Origin: a bacterium BMS3Bbin14
Lineage (GTDB): Bacteria; Desulfobacterota; Desulfobulbia; Desulfobulbales; Desulfobulbaceae
DNA length: 64,000 nt
Direction: 5' to 3'
Assembly: GCA_002897615.1 (NCBI GenBank)
Contig: BDTX01000025.1
Location: forward strand, 19,287 to 83,286
In this document: piece by piece, positions 26,928-35,131 of the stretch
Layout of the letters: each line of letters opens with the position of its first letter
Position numbering within the stretch: the first letter of the stretch is position 1
Program-made: the position numbers and the translations under genes
The notes under the pieces: model-generated
Seen by the model: only the letters and a program-made list of their open reading frames with translations
Told to the model about the DNA's origin: nothing
The model's database searches: none

Positions 26928-27380
26928 ATGAAACGATATGCTGCTATCTTGATTATTTCCGGTTTTTTTCTCGCTTCCTGCGCGGGCACCAATATGAACA
27001 AGGGCCAGCAGGGCGCACTTGGCGGAGCTGCCGGCGGCGCCCTGGTCGGCCAGATCATCGGCCATAACACGGAGTCCACCCTGATCGGCGCGGCGGTCGG
27101 CACCATGCTCGGCTACATTGTCGGCAACGAGATGGACAAATACGACCGTCAACAGCTCAACCATGTCTATGAACGGGGCGTGTCCGGCAGTACATCCTCG
27201 TGGGTGAATCCGGATACGGGTTATCAGTACCGGGTCACACCGCAACCCGCCTACACTACCCCCGACAAGCGGGTCTGCCGAAAGGCTGAAATCGATGCGA
27301 TCATCAACGGCAGGCAGCAAAAAACGTACACCACGGCCTGCCGGGACCGGAACGGCCGCTGGCAGCTGCGGAGTAATTAA
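26928..27380 (+). CDS. Glycine-zipper lipoprotein
   Basis: 150 residues. Lipobox at ISGFFLASCAG (Cys19), so a lipid-anchored envelope protein. Residues 25-65 form a glycine zipper (GALGGAAGGALVGQIIGHN, AAVGTMLGYIVGNEM) as in the 17-kDa surface antigen and SlyB-like families. The C-terminal half (YRVTPQPAY...CRKAEIDAIINGRQQKTYTTACRDRNGRW) resembles the small beta domain found in these lipoproteins. Expected in the outer membrane, role in envelope integrity by analogy only. AGGAGG precedes the ATG. Its stop is close to the YjbQ gene start. Confidence 0.88.
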   Translation: MKRYAAILIISGFFLASCAGTNMNKGQQGALGGAAGGALVGQIIGHNTESTLIGAAVGTMLGYIVGNEMDKYDRQQLNHVYERGVSGSTSSWVNPDTGYQYRVTPQPAYTTPDKRVCRKAEIDAIINGRQQKTYTTACRDRNGRWQLRSN

Positions 27381-27387
27381 ACCCGCC

Positions 27388-27789
27388 ATGCCGGCGGGAA
27401 AATTCGCGGTCTCCACCTCCGCCCGGATGGAGTTTGTGGATATCACGAATCAGGTTCAGCAGGCGGTAACGGCAAGCGGCGTCCGCGATGGCGTCTGTTT
27501 TGTCTATAACCCTCATACCACGGCCGGTCTGACCATCAACGAAGGGGCGGACCCGGCCGTGCAGCATGACCTGCTGGGGGTTTTCCGGGAAATGGTGCCG
27601 CAGTCCTACCCTTACCGTCACCTGGAGGGCAACTCGCCGGCCCACGCGATGGCGACCATGACCGGCAGTTCGGTCACGGTCTTTATCGATTCCGGCCGTC
27701 TGCAGCTTGGCACCTGGCAGCATATCTTCTTCTGTGAATTTGACGGCCCCAGGAACCGCAAGGTCTTCTGGAAAATCCAGGCAGGTTAA
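27388..27789 (+). CDS. YjbQ-family protein (UPF0047)
   Basis: 133 residues of a small conserved family with weak thiamine phosphate synthase activity reported for some members. Typical stretches are FVYNPHTTAGLTINEGADPAVQHDLL, YRHLEGNSPAHAMATMTGSSV, and GRLQLGTWQHIFFCEFDGPRNRKV, with His residues that could bind a metal. The open frame extends upstream to 27295 inside the lipoprotein gene; ATG 27388 is chosen because it begins the conserved domain. No clear ribosome binding site, perhaps coupled to the gene before it. Confidence 0.9.
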   Translation: MPAGKFAVSTSARMEFVDITNQVQQAVTASGVRDGVCFVYNPHTTAGLTINEGADPAVQHDLLGVFREMVPQSYPYRHLEGNSPAHAMATMTGSSVTVFIDSGRLQLGTWQHIFFCEFDGPRNRKVFWKIQAG

Positions 27790-27793
27790 AGGG

Positions 27794-28045
27794 ATGGGGG
27801 AGAAAGAGGGGGAAATCTGTTTCGGCCTGAACCGGACAACCGACGAGGAATCCCTGGCAGCTTTCCTGCGACTTTTCAACAAGAAAGACCTGACCTCGGT
27901 ACTCATCCCCCGCATGACGGACGATGAAATAATGCGGGTCGTTGACCTGCTTACCGATATCATGCACAATCATTTGCAGGAGAAAGAGTACCACGAGCTG
28001 TTTTTAGGGGACAAACGTCATTCCGATCGTGTCTCGCGGCTTTAA
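27794..28045 (+). CDS. Small conserved protein of unknown function
   Basis: 83 residues, soluble, mixed charge, mostly helical (LAAFLRLFNKKDLTSVLIPRMTDDEIMRVVDLLTDIMHNHL). No motif I can assign. The start follows the YjbQ stop by four bases, with TTAAAGGG just before the ATG, and ubiD starts 17 bases after it. The compact spacing on both sides argues for a real gene in a yjbQ-ubiD transcript. Confidence 0.65.
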   Translation: MGEKEGEICFGLNRTTDEESLAAFLRLFNKKDLTSVLIPRMTDDEIMRVVDLLTDIMHNHLQEKEYHELFLGDKRHSDRVSRL

Positions 28046-28062
28046 AGTGGAATTTTGCCAAC

Positions 28063-29835
28063 ATGAAGCCCATCCTTAACCTGCGAGACTTTCTCGACAT
28101 TCTCCGCCGCGAGAACGAACTGCTGACCATCGACGTCCCGGTTGATCCCTACCTGGAAATCGCCGAAATCCATCGGCGGGTCATTGGCCGGGGCGGCCCG
28201 GCCCTGTTGTTCACCAACGTCAAAAATTCTTCCTTCCCGGTGGTAACCAACCTCTTCGGCTGCGACCGTCGTCTTGAACTGGCCTTCGGCCGCAGGCCCC
28301 TGGACTTTGTCCGTGACCTGGTCAACCTGGCCGAACATCTGCTGCCGCCCTCCCTCGACACCCTGCGGCGGGTCCGGCCGCTCATCGGCCAGACCTTGAA
28401 AATCGGCATGAAAAACATCCGCCACGCGCCGATACTCGAATCCCTGCAAAAACCGGCCCGCCTTACGGAGCTGCCCCTCCTGACCTGCTGGCATTCGGAC
28501 GGCGGCGCCTTTGTCACCCTGCCCCTGGTCTACACGGAGCATCCCGACGGCCGCGGCCACAATCTCGGCATGTATCGAATCCAGCGCTTTGATGACACCA
28601 CCACCGGCATCCACTGGCAGATCCACAAGGGCGGCGGCTTCCATTATTTTGCGGCCGAGGAGCAGAACCGGGCGCTGCCCCTGACTCTTTTCATCGGCGG
28701 CCCGCCCGCCCTGATGCTGGCAGCCATTGCCCCCTTGCCCGAAGACATCCCGGAGCTGATGCTCGCCTCCCTCCTGCAGGGGAAAAAACTGGCAATGACC
28801 CCGGACCCGCTGGGCGGCCACCGGCTGGTCGCCCAGGCCGAATTTGCAATCAAGGGCAGCGTGCCGCCCAAACTGCGGCGGCCCGAAGGACCATTTGGCG
28901 ACCATTACGGCTACAACTCCCTGCAGCACGATTATCCCGTCTTTCAGACCACCCATCTCTACCATCGCCGGGACGCCATTTATCCTGCCACGGTGGTCGG
29001 CCGGCCCAGACAGGAAGATTTTTTTATCGGCAATTTCCTCCAGGACCTGCTGTCGCCGCTCTTTCCCCTGGTCATGAAGGGGGTGCTGCAGCTCAAGACC
29101 TTCGGCGAAACAGGATTTCACTGCCTGGCCGCGGCCCGGGTTGCCGACCGATATCCCCGCGAGGCCTTTGCCTCCGGGCTGAGGATCCTGAGCGAGGGGC
29201 AACTGTCACTGACCAAATTCCTGATCGTGACGGACGGCAGCCTGGACGTCGCCGATTTCCCCAAACTCTGGACCCATGTCCTGGAACGGATCCAGTGGGA
29301 GCGGGACCTTTTTATCTTTGCCAACGTCTCCCAGGACACCCTGGATTATACCGGACCATCGGTCAACCAGGGGTCCAAGGCCATGATGATGGGCCTGGGC
29401 AGGGAAAAACGGCGCAACCTGCCGGAAACATTTTCCGGTTCCCTGCCGGACACCGCCCGCAAACCTTATGTCTACCTGCCCGGCACCCTGGTCGTTGAAG
29501 GGGACACCTATGAAAAGGCCCCCGGCCTGGCCGGGGAACTCGCCAGTTGGCCGGGGCTCGCCGACTGGCCGGTCGTCCTGCTGGTCGATTCGACCGCCGG
29601 GGCCACCAGCAGCCTGCAGGAATTTCTCTGGACCTTTTTCACCCGCTTTGAACCGGCGGCGGATATCCACGGGGCCAGCCAGACCGTTCGCCGCTTTCAC
29701 GTCGGCCTGACCCCGCCCATCGTCTTTGACTGCCGGATGAAACCCTGGTACACCGAGGTCCTGGCCGTGGATCCGGCCACCAAAAAACTGGTGGACGGAA
29801 AAATAAAATCCATGCTTCCGGCGCAGTGGCGGTAA
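28063..29835 (+). CDS. ubiD: UbiD-family decarboxylase
   Basis: 590 residues. Prenylated-FMN-dependent decarboxylase. Family features: LRDFLDILRRENELLTIDVPVDPYLEIAEI at the N-terminus, LFTNVKNSSFPVVTNLFG, RIQRFDDTTTGIHWQIHKGGG in the middle, and RPEGPFGDHYGYN and GRPRQEDFFIG further on. The Glu-Arg-type catalytic residues of the family are in the RRPEGPFGD region. The substrate cannot be read from sequence; in anaerobes with menaquinone this form is often the menaquinone or ubiquinone precursor decarboxylase, or acts on other aromatic acids. No ubiX-like flavin prenyltransferase is in the window. Confidence 0.85.
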   Translation: MKPILNLRDFLDILRRENELLTIDVPVDPYLEIAEIHRRVIGRGGPALLFTNVKNSSFPVVTNLFGCDRRLELAFGRRPLDFVRDLVNLAEHLLPPSLDTLRRVRPLIGQTLKIGMKNIRHAPILESLQKPARLTELPLLTCWHSDGGAFVTLPLVYTEHPDGRGHNLGMYRIQRFDDTTTGIHWQIHKGGGFHYFAAEEQNRALPLTLFIGGPPALMLAAIAPLPEDIPELMLASLLQGKKLAMTPDPLGGHRLVAQAEFAIKGSVPPKLRRPEGPFGDHYGYNSLQHDYPVFQTTHLYHRRDAIYPATVVGRPRQEDFFIGNFLQDLLSPLFPLVMKGVLQLKTFGETGFHCLAAARVADRYPREAFASGLRILSEGQLSLTKFLIVTDGSLDVADFPKLWTHVLERIQWERDLFIFANVSQDTLDYTGPSVNQGSKAMMMGLGREKRRNLPETFSGSLPDTARKPYVYLPGTLVVEGDTYEKAPGLAGELASWPGLADWPVVLLVDSTAGATSSLQEFLWTFFTRFEPAADIHGASQTVRRFHVGLTPPIVFDCRMKPWYTEVLAVDPATKKLVDGKIKSMLPAQWR

Positions 29836-29908
29836 CGGACCATGGACGTACTCTCCTGCTCCCCTGCCTGCCGCCGGCTCCGGCCCCCCTGCCCCTGCTC
29901 CTGAGCCG

Positions 29909-30631
29909 ATGGCGGACCGGTTGCAGAAAATCATGGCCAGGGCCGGAATCGCCTCCCGCCGCAAGGCCGAGGAACTGATTCTCCAGGGCCGGGTTGCCGT
30001 TGACGGCCGCGTGGTCACCGAACTGGGGATCAAGGTGGACCCGGAGACGCAAACCATCACCTTTGACGGCCGTCCGGTCACCTCTGAAAAAAAAATCTAT
30101 CTTTTGCTCAACAAACCGACCGGTTACGTAACAACCCTGTCCGACCCGCAGGGCCGGCCCATTGTTACCGACCTGCTGCCGGATATATCCCAGCGTGTCT
30201 TCCCGGTAGGACGGCTTGATTTCGATACCTCAGGGGCCCTCATCCTGACCAATGACGGCCGGCTGGGCCATTTTATCCTGCACCCCCGCTTTGAGGTCAA
30301 CAAAACCTATGCCGCCACCGTTGCGGGAAGGCCGGACAGCCGGCAACTGCGGCAGCTGGAAAAAGGTATCCTGATCGACGGCCACCGGACCTGGCCGGCC
30401 AAGGTGCGGATTCTTGAGCGAAAAGCCGCCGAAACCACCCTGGAACTCATTATTCATGAAGGGAAAAAACGACAGGTCCGCAAGATGCTGGCCGCCATCG
30501 GTTACCCGGTCAAAAAGCTGGAGCGCACAGCCTATGGAGAGCTGACGCTGAACGGACTACAGCGTGGCAAGTACCGCCGTCTGACGGAAAGAGACCTGAA
30601 AAAGATATTTTCAGGCAAAATTCCCTTTTAA
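29909..30631 (+). CDS. rluB: Pseudouridine synthase (RsuA/RluB family)
   Basis: 240 residues. S4 RNA-binding domain at residues 4-50 (LQKIMARAGIASRRKAEELILQGRV), then the catalytic domain with the active Asp in VGRLDFDTSGALILTNDG (about 104) and KTYAATVAG. C-terminal IHEGKKRQVRKMLAAIGYPV is typical. Modifies 23S rRNA (RluB) or a related target; RsuA cannot be excluded, but the long linker and KKRQVRKML favour RluB. It starts 73 bases after ubiD. Confidence 0.9.
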   Translation: MADRLQKIMARAGIASRRKAEELILQGRVAVDGRVVTELGIKVDPETQTITFDGRPVTSEKKIYLLLNKPTGYVTTLSDPQGRPIVTDLLPDISQRVFPVGRLDFDTSGALILTNDGRLGHFILHPRFEVNKTYAATVAGRPDSRQLRQLEKGILIDGHRTWPAKVRILERKAAETTLELIIHEGKKRQVRKMLAAIGYPVKKLERTAYGELTLNGLQRGKYRRLTERDLKKIFSGKIPF

Positions 30632-30771
30632 TTGATGCGTATGTTTAGCAGCCCCGGCAAAAGATCGCCGCAACCACGCGGATCGACCGACCCTCTTTTG
30701 TCTCCGCTGTCCTGATGCAGCCGACGGCGGATATTGATCTTCGCGGTTCTCTGCCGTCCGGCGGCCCGGGG

Positions 30772-31524
30772 TCACCCCTGAATGGCATAACCGCCATCTA
30801 CCACGATAACCTGGCCCTGGATCATGGAGCTCAGGTCACTACAGAGAAAAAGCGCCAGATCGGCCACATCCTCCGGAGTAGTCAAACGGCCCAGCGGGGT
30901 GCGTTGCAGGGAAAAATCGATAATCTCGTCACGGTTGGGAAATTTCTTCAGGGCGTCCGTATCAACCACCCCGGCGCTGATGGTGTTGACATTGATGCCC
31001 AGGGGGCCGAACTCCACCGCCAGGTGCCGGACCAGCGACTCCAGGGCGGCCTTCGAAGCGCCGACCACGGTGTAATTTTCGACCCCCCGGGCCGCTCCCA
31101 GGCTGGAAACGGCCATGATCTTTCCGCCCTTGGCCATCATGGGCACCGCATTCTGGGTCAGGGTCAGCAGGGCCCGGGCATTGATATCCATGGCCCAGTT
31201 CCAATGCCGGGTCGTCAGCTCCATGACCGGTTTTAATACGCCTGACGCCGCGTTACTGACCAGGATGTCGAGATGATCATAGACGGTCCGGATCTCGTCG
31301 AATATCCTGGTCACGTCCTCTTCCCGGGCGACATTCGCCTTGACCGCCATGCAACGAACGCCCTTGCCTTCAATGGCCGCGACCGTCTCCTCGGCATCCC
31401 GCCGATGGCGTACATAGTTGATGACCACATCCGCGCCCTGTTCTGCCAGGCGCAGGGCAATGGCCCGGCCGATTCCCCTGGAACCGCCGGTAATAAGGGC
31501 TACCTTGCCATGCAGATCAAACAT
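30772..31524 (-). CDS. fabL: Enoyl-ACP reductase III-like short-chain dehydrogenase
   Basis: 250 residues. NAD(P)-binding TGGSRGIGRA at residues 12-21, catalytic Ser in AVSSLGAARG and the YxxxK equivalent: here YTVVGASKAALE has Tyr then seven residues later Lys, the wider spacing seen in FabL-type enoyl-ACP reductases. The stretch SNAASGVLKPVMEL closely resembles B. subtilis FabL as I recall it, as does VVDTDALKKFPNRDE. It should reduce enoyl-ACP at the end of fatty acid elongation. The gene stands alone, facing rluB. FabG is the alternative but fits less well. Confidence 0.8.
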   Translation of the reverse strand: MFDLHGKVALITGGSRGIGRAIALRLAEQGADVVINYVRHRRDAEETVAAIEGKGVRCMAVKANVAREEDVTRIFDEIRTVYDHLDILVSNAASGVLKPVMELTTRHWNWAMDINARALLTLTQNAVPMMAKGGKIMAVSSLGAARGVENYTVVGASKAALESLVRHLAVEFGPLGINVNTISAGVVDTDALKKFPNRDEIIDFSLQRTPLGRLTTPEDVADLALFLCSDLSSMIQGQVIVVDGGYAIQG

Positions 31525-31634
31525 ATATTTCTCCTCACTTCAAACAAGGGGTAACGTTCTTCGGTTCTTAGCAGTCGACGGCCTGTCAATGTAATCAGTT
31601 AGCTTGACGAATGCAACCGGCAAGCGGCCAGGAT

Positions 31635-32567
31635 TCAGGAAAGACCATGCAGCACCCTTCTTATACTGCTGCGGACAAAACGAAAGGGGTTAAAACGGAT
31701 GGGAGTCAGTTCGCGCGGGACCTGGAAATTCGTTACCGGAAAATCCCCCGGCGCGAGCAGGGGAAAATCAAGCTCCGCCAGCCTGGTCCCGGCCAGCCCG
31801 GCATTGTCGCAGGCCTGCCACAGCGGGCTGGCCTCCGGCTCAAGACCGATTATTGCCAGCAGGGCCCGGTCAACGGCAACCGGATTCGTTGAACCGGCCA
31901 GGACTCCCAGTTGACATGGTTTGCCGTTAAGGGGACCGGTTTCATGCATGGCGGTTATGCCGTCCACCAGGGTGATGCCGTCCGGCAGCACGGCCAGCAA
32001 TTCAACCAGCAGGGACTCGAAAAGACCCGGCGAGCCGCCGTGCTCCATGTGCCACCAGGCCTTGCGCATGCCGGCAAGACAACCGAAGCAGTTCTTCACG
32101 GCCAGGGTCACCCGCAGCTGGGTATGCGCCTTGACCCGTGGCAGGTTGATCAACAGGTCGCAATCCAGGGCCTCGGCCGCCAGCCCGGCGCTGACCCCCG
32201 AGGGCAGCACCAGTTTGCGAACCTTTTTGAAATCGGTAACCCGGACGGATAACTTCCGGAGCTGACCGAGGAGGCCAAGCTTTTTCAGAACTCCGGTAGC
32301 CGTGCCGAAGGCGGGGGAATCGCCGAGCGAAACCCGGGCCCCGCGATCCAGAAAACAGCGGGCCGCGGCCAGGATGAAAGCGGCCTCGGTACAGGCCAGG
32401 GGCCCTTGGCGGCTGCTGATCAGGTTGGGCTTGAGCAGGACATGCGTTGAGCTGAAACCGATGCCGGCCAGACAGGTGTCGACCAGTTGGTCAAGCCCTG
32501 CCGCCAGCCCCGCCGGTCCGTAATCAGGACAATGACGGAGAGCAACACGTTTTGAGCTGAGATTCAT
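31635..32567 (-). CDS. DUF362 domain protein
   Basis: About 310 residues. DUF362 features: VLLKPNLISSRQGP, GARVSLGDSPAFGTA, DCDLLINLPRVKAHTQLRVTLAVKNCFGCLAG and DGITAMHETGPLNG. The family is common in anaerobes and is sometimes fused to ferredoxin domains; its function is not established. No ferredoxin domain is present here. The open frame extends 38 codons upstream through a terminator hairpin; ATG 32567 (MNLSSKRVALRHC) is more likely. No strong ribosome binding site is seen. Confidence 0.82.
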   Translation of the reverse strand: MNLSSKRVALRHCPDYGPAGLAAGLDQLVDTCLAGIGFSSTHVLLKPNLISSRQGPLACTEAAFILAAARCFLDRGARVSLGDSPAFGTATGVLKKLGLLGQLRKLSVRVTDFKKVRKLVLPSGVSAGLAAEALDCDLLINLPRVKAHTQLRVTLAVKNCFGCLAGMRKAWWHMEHGGSPGLFESLLVELLAVLPDGITLVDGITAMHETGPLNGKPCQLGVLAGSTNPVAVDRALLAIIGLEPEASPLWQACDNAGLAGTRLAELDFPLLAPGDFPVTNFQVPRELTPIRFNPFRFVRSSIRRVLHGLS

Positions 32568-32659
32568 GAGCTGCCGGGTCGGGAAATTGCCGGGCTCCGC
32601 CACCTTTTTGCCGGCCGGAACGGTCCGCGGATTGCACACAGAAAGGGCACAATGATGAA

Positions 32660-32697
32660 CAAAAAAAACCGGCTCAGCCAAAAAACGGCTGAGCCGG
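32660..32697 (-). terminator. Intrinsic terminator upstream of the DUF362 gene
   Basis: On the minus strand CCGGCTCAGCC, loop GTTTTTT, GGCTGAGCCGG form a perfect 11-base stem followed by eight T. It is about 310 bases after the aconitase stop and 95 bases before the DUF362 start on the same strand. It either ends the aconitase transcript or acts as an attenuator for DUF362. Confidence 0.85.
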
Positions 32698-32984
32698 GAA
32701 AAAAGGAGAAAAGAGATGAAGAATTATCCATAATATAGCAATTAACATGCCAACAATGGGGTGTCGATTGATATATTTGTTTTATCATCTATTATCAACA
32801 AGTTGGCCGCAAAATCCAAAGCAGGATGACTTTGTTTTACGGCCGGAGGATATAATTTATTATACAACAATCGGCTGGCCTGCCGATGGATCTGATTTAA
32901 ATATCACGACAAATCAACACATTACATCATGTTCCATTTTTTTGACACTAAATACTATTTATAATACGAAATTGAAATCAATTG
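32698..32984. other. AT-rich intergenic stretch
   Basis: Strongly AT-rich compared with both neighbours. It holds an 80-codon open frame (32747-32989, plus strand) without ribosome binding site or recognisable protein pattern, ending in the family B minimal repeat; I do not call it a gene. Short runs such as ataatttattatacaac and tatttataatacg resemble -10 boxes. Nothing else is seen. Confidence 0.4.
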
Positions 32985-33014
32985 CCTGAATCCGTGAGCC
33001 GTCATGGATTCAGG
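32985..33014. repeat. Family B minimal copy, B6
   Basis: Thirty bases: CCTGAATCCGTGAG on the left joined to a right end TCATGGATTCAGG, with no interior. Flanks AATTG and AATTA look like a 5-bp target duplication with one change. The TGA in the right-hand terminus, read on the minus strand, is the stop codon of the aconitase gene. Confidence 0.75.
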
Positions 33015-34944
33015 AATTACCCCGGGCCCAATTGAGGAGACCGCCGGCCGCCAGGATTTCCCGGTGCCGGACGGACAGGTCAATCACCGCTTCGAGCGGC
33101 CGGCCGTCAACCTCGACCGTCACGCTGTTGCGGCCGCCGAGCAGGGCCTCTTTGATGCCGGGAATCACGAGTTCGGCGCCCTGTTCAATCAGTTCATAGT
33201 CGGCCGGATCGGTAAAGGTCAGCGGCACGATACCGAAGTTGATCAGGTTGGCCTTGTGGATGCGGGCAAAACTTTTGACCAGTTTAACCTGGACCCCCAG
33301 GTAGCGCGGGGCCAGGGCCGCATGCTCGCGGCTGGACCCCTGGCCGTAATTTTCGCCGCCGACAATGGCTCCCTGGGTCCCGGCCAGGGCCGCCTCTTTC
33401 ATCTCGCCGGCAAAGCGCTCGTTGATCTGGCTGAAGACATACTCGCTGATGGCCGGGATATTGGAACGCAGGGGCAGGATCTTGGCGCCGGCCGGCATGA
33501 TGTGGTCCGTGGTGATGTTGTCACCAACCTTCAGCATGACCCGGCCGCGCCAGGTCTCCGGCAGCGGGGCAAAATCTGGAAAAGGGGCGATGTTGGGGCC
33601 GCGGATAATCTTCACCTGATTGTCTTTCGGCCAGGGTTGATCGATCCGTTCCTCACCGGGCAGATAGTGCTCCGGCAGGGTAAACTCCGGATAATCACCC
33701 AGGTCGCGGGGATCGGTAATGACGCCCTTGATGGCGCTGGCCACCGCTACTTCGGGACTGCAGAGGTAGACCCGGTCCCCCGTCGTGCCGCTGCGTCCCG
33801 GAAAGTTTCTCGGGAAGGTTCGCAGCGAGACCCCGTCCGTGGGCGGGGCCTGGCCCATGCCGATACAGCCGAGACAGCCGGACTGGTGAACCCTGGCCCC
33901 GGCATGAATCAGGGTCAGCAGGTCGCCCCGGGCGGTTAAGTTTTCCAGGACCTGGCGGCTGCCCGGGTTGATCTCGAAACTCAGGTCCCGGCTGAGTTCA
34001 TACTGCTCAAGGGTCCTGGCCACCACGGTCAGGTCGCGGAGAGAGGAATTGGTGCAGGAACCGACCAGTACCTGGTCCACCGGTTTCCCGGCCACTTCGC
34101 GCACCGACACCACGTTGTCCGGCGACGTCGGGCAGGCGATGAGCGGTTCCAGGGTCGAGAGATCAAGTTCCATCACCTCGGCATATTCGGCGTCGGCGTC
34201 GGCCGTCAACTCCCGCCAATGCTCCTCCCGGCCCTGGCTGGCCAGGAAACGGCGGGTGTTGTCATCCGACGGGAACAGAGAGGTGGTGGCGCCGAGTTCG
34301 GCGCCGAAATTGGTGATGGTCGCCCGGTCGGTCACGCTCAACTCGGCGACGCCGGGGCCGAAATATTCCATGATATAGCCCACGCCGCCCTTGACCGATA
34401 AGCGCCGCAGGACCTCGAGGAGGACATCACGCGCCGAAACCCACGGCTGCAGGCTGCCGGTCAGCCTGATCCCGTAAATCCTGGGAGTGAGCAGGTAAAA
34501 GGGTTTGCCGGCCATGGCCATGGCTACGTCCAGGCCGCCCGCGCCGATGGCCAGCATGCCGAGGCCGCCGCCGGTCGGGGTATGACTGTCCGAGCCCAGC
34601 AGGGTCTTGCCCGGCCTGCCGAAACGCTCGAGGTGGATCTGGTGCGAGATGCCGTTGCCCGGCGGCGAAAAATAAAGGCCGAATTTTCGGGCCGCCGACC
34701 GCAGGAAGCGATGGTCATCAGCATTTTTAAAATCAGACTGAACCAGGTTGTGATCCACGTAACTGACCGACAGCTCGGTCCTGACCCGCGGCACGCCGAT
34801 GGCCTCGAACTCGAGATAGGCCATGGTCCCGGTTGCATCCTGCGTCAGTGTCTGGTCGATACGCAGGGCAATCTCCCCCCCCTCTTTCAGTTCACCGGCA
34901 ACGAGATGTTCCGCCAGTATTTTTTCAGCAACTGTTTTACCCAT
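33010..34944 (-). CDS. Aconitate hydratase
   Basis: 644 residues, the shorter aconitase form common in anaerobic bacteria. Interconverts citrate and isocitrate with a [4Fe-4S] cluster. Cluster Cys residues are in VGSCTNSS and SGCLGCIGMGQAPP. Other family blocks: GSDSHTPTGGGLGMLAIGAGGLD, FPRNFPGRSG, DNITTDHIMPAG and GGENYGQGSSREHAAL with the swivelling domain at the C-terminus. The frame ends in GNS and a TGA contributed by repeat B6, so the original C-terminus may have been slightly different. The promoter region upstream is crossed by repeat B3 at 35.0 kb. Confidence 0.93.
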   Translation of the reverse strand: MGKTVAEKILAEHLVAGELKEGGEIALRIDQTLTQDATGTMAYLEFEAIGVPRVRTELSVSYVDHNLVQSDFKNADDHRFLRSAARKFGLYFSPPGNGISHQIHLERFGRPGKTLLGSDSHTPTGGGLGMLAIGAGGLDVAMAMAGKPFYLLTPRIYGIRLTGSLQPWVSARDVLLEVLRRLSVKGGVGYIMEYFGPGVAELSVTDRATITNFGAELGATTSLFPSDDNTRRFLASQGREEHWRELTADADAEYAEVMELDLSTLEPLIACPTSPDNVVSVREVAGKPVDQVLVGSCTNSSLRDLTVVARTLEQYELSRDLSFEINPGSRQVLENLTARGDLLTLIHAGARVHQSGCLGCIGMGQAPPTDGVSLRTFPRNFPGRSGTTGDRVYLCSPEVAVASAIKGVITDPRDLGDYPEFTLPEHYLPGEERIDQPWPKDNQVKIIRGPNIAPFPDFAPLPETWRGRVMLKVGDNITTDHIMPAGAKILPLRSNIPAISEYVFSQINERFAGEMKEAALAGTQGAIVGGENYGQGSSREHAALAPRYLGVQVKLVKSFARIHKANLINFGIVPLTFTDPADYELIEQGAELVIPGIKEALLGGRNSVTVEVDGRPLEAVIDLSVRHREILAAGGLLNWARGNS

Positions 34945-35003
34945 ACATTATCCTGTTTTATCCTTCCGCCTGCAATCGATCCAGCCGGGGCGTTGTTGTT
35001 ATT

Positions 35004-35131
35004 CCTGAATCCGTTATCGGGCGCCCCGCAGGGCGGCGCGGCAAAGAGTATAAAATGCATTTATTCGTCATATAATACAATAAATTCCACATATTGCCTG
35101 GAATATTACCTCAAGCCGTCACGGATTCAGG
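35004..35131 (+). repeat. Family B MITE-like repeat, copy B3 (short form)
   Basis: 128 bp, best-preserved short form. Starts CCTGAATCCGTTATCGGG and ends TCACGGATTCAGG. Flanks are a perfect 5-bp direct repeat, TTATT on both sides. The right TTATT contains the TAA stop of serA (minus strand). The left end joins ATCCG directly to the internal TTATCGGGCGCC of the long form, so it arose by deletion at a CCG shared by both points. Confidence 0.88.

Noticed and set aside
32747..32989. 80-codon plus-strand frame in the AT-rich island
   Set aside because: No ribosome binding site, composition of non-coding DNA, ends in a repeat; kept only as a note.
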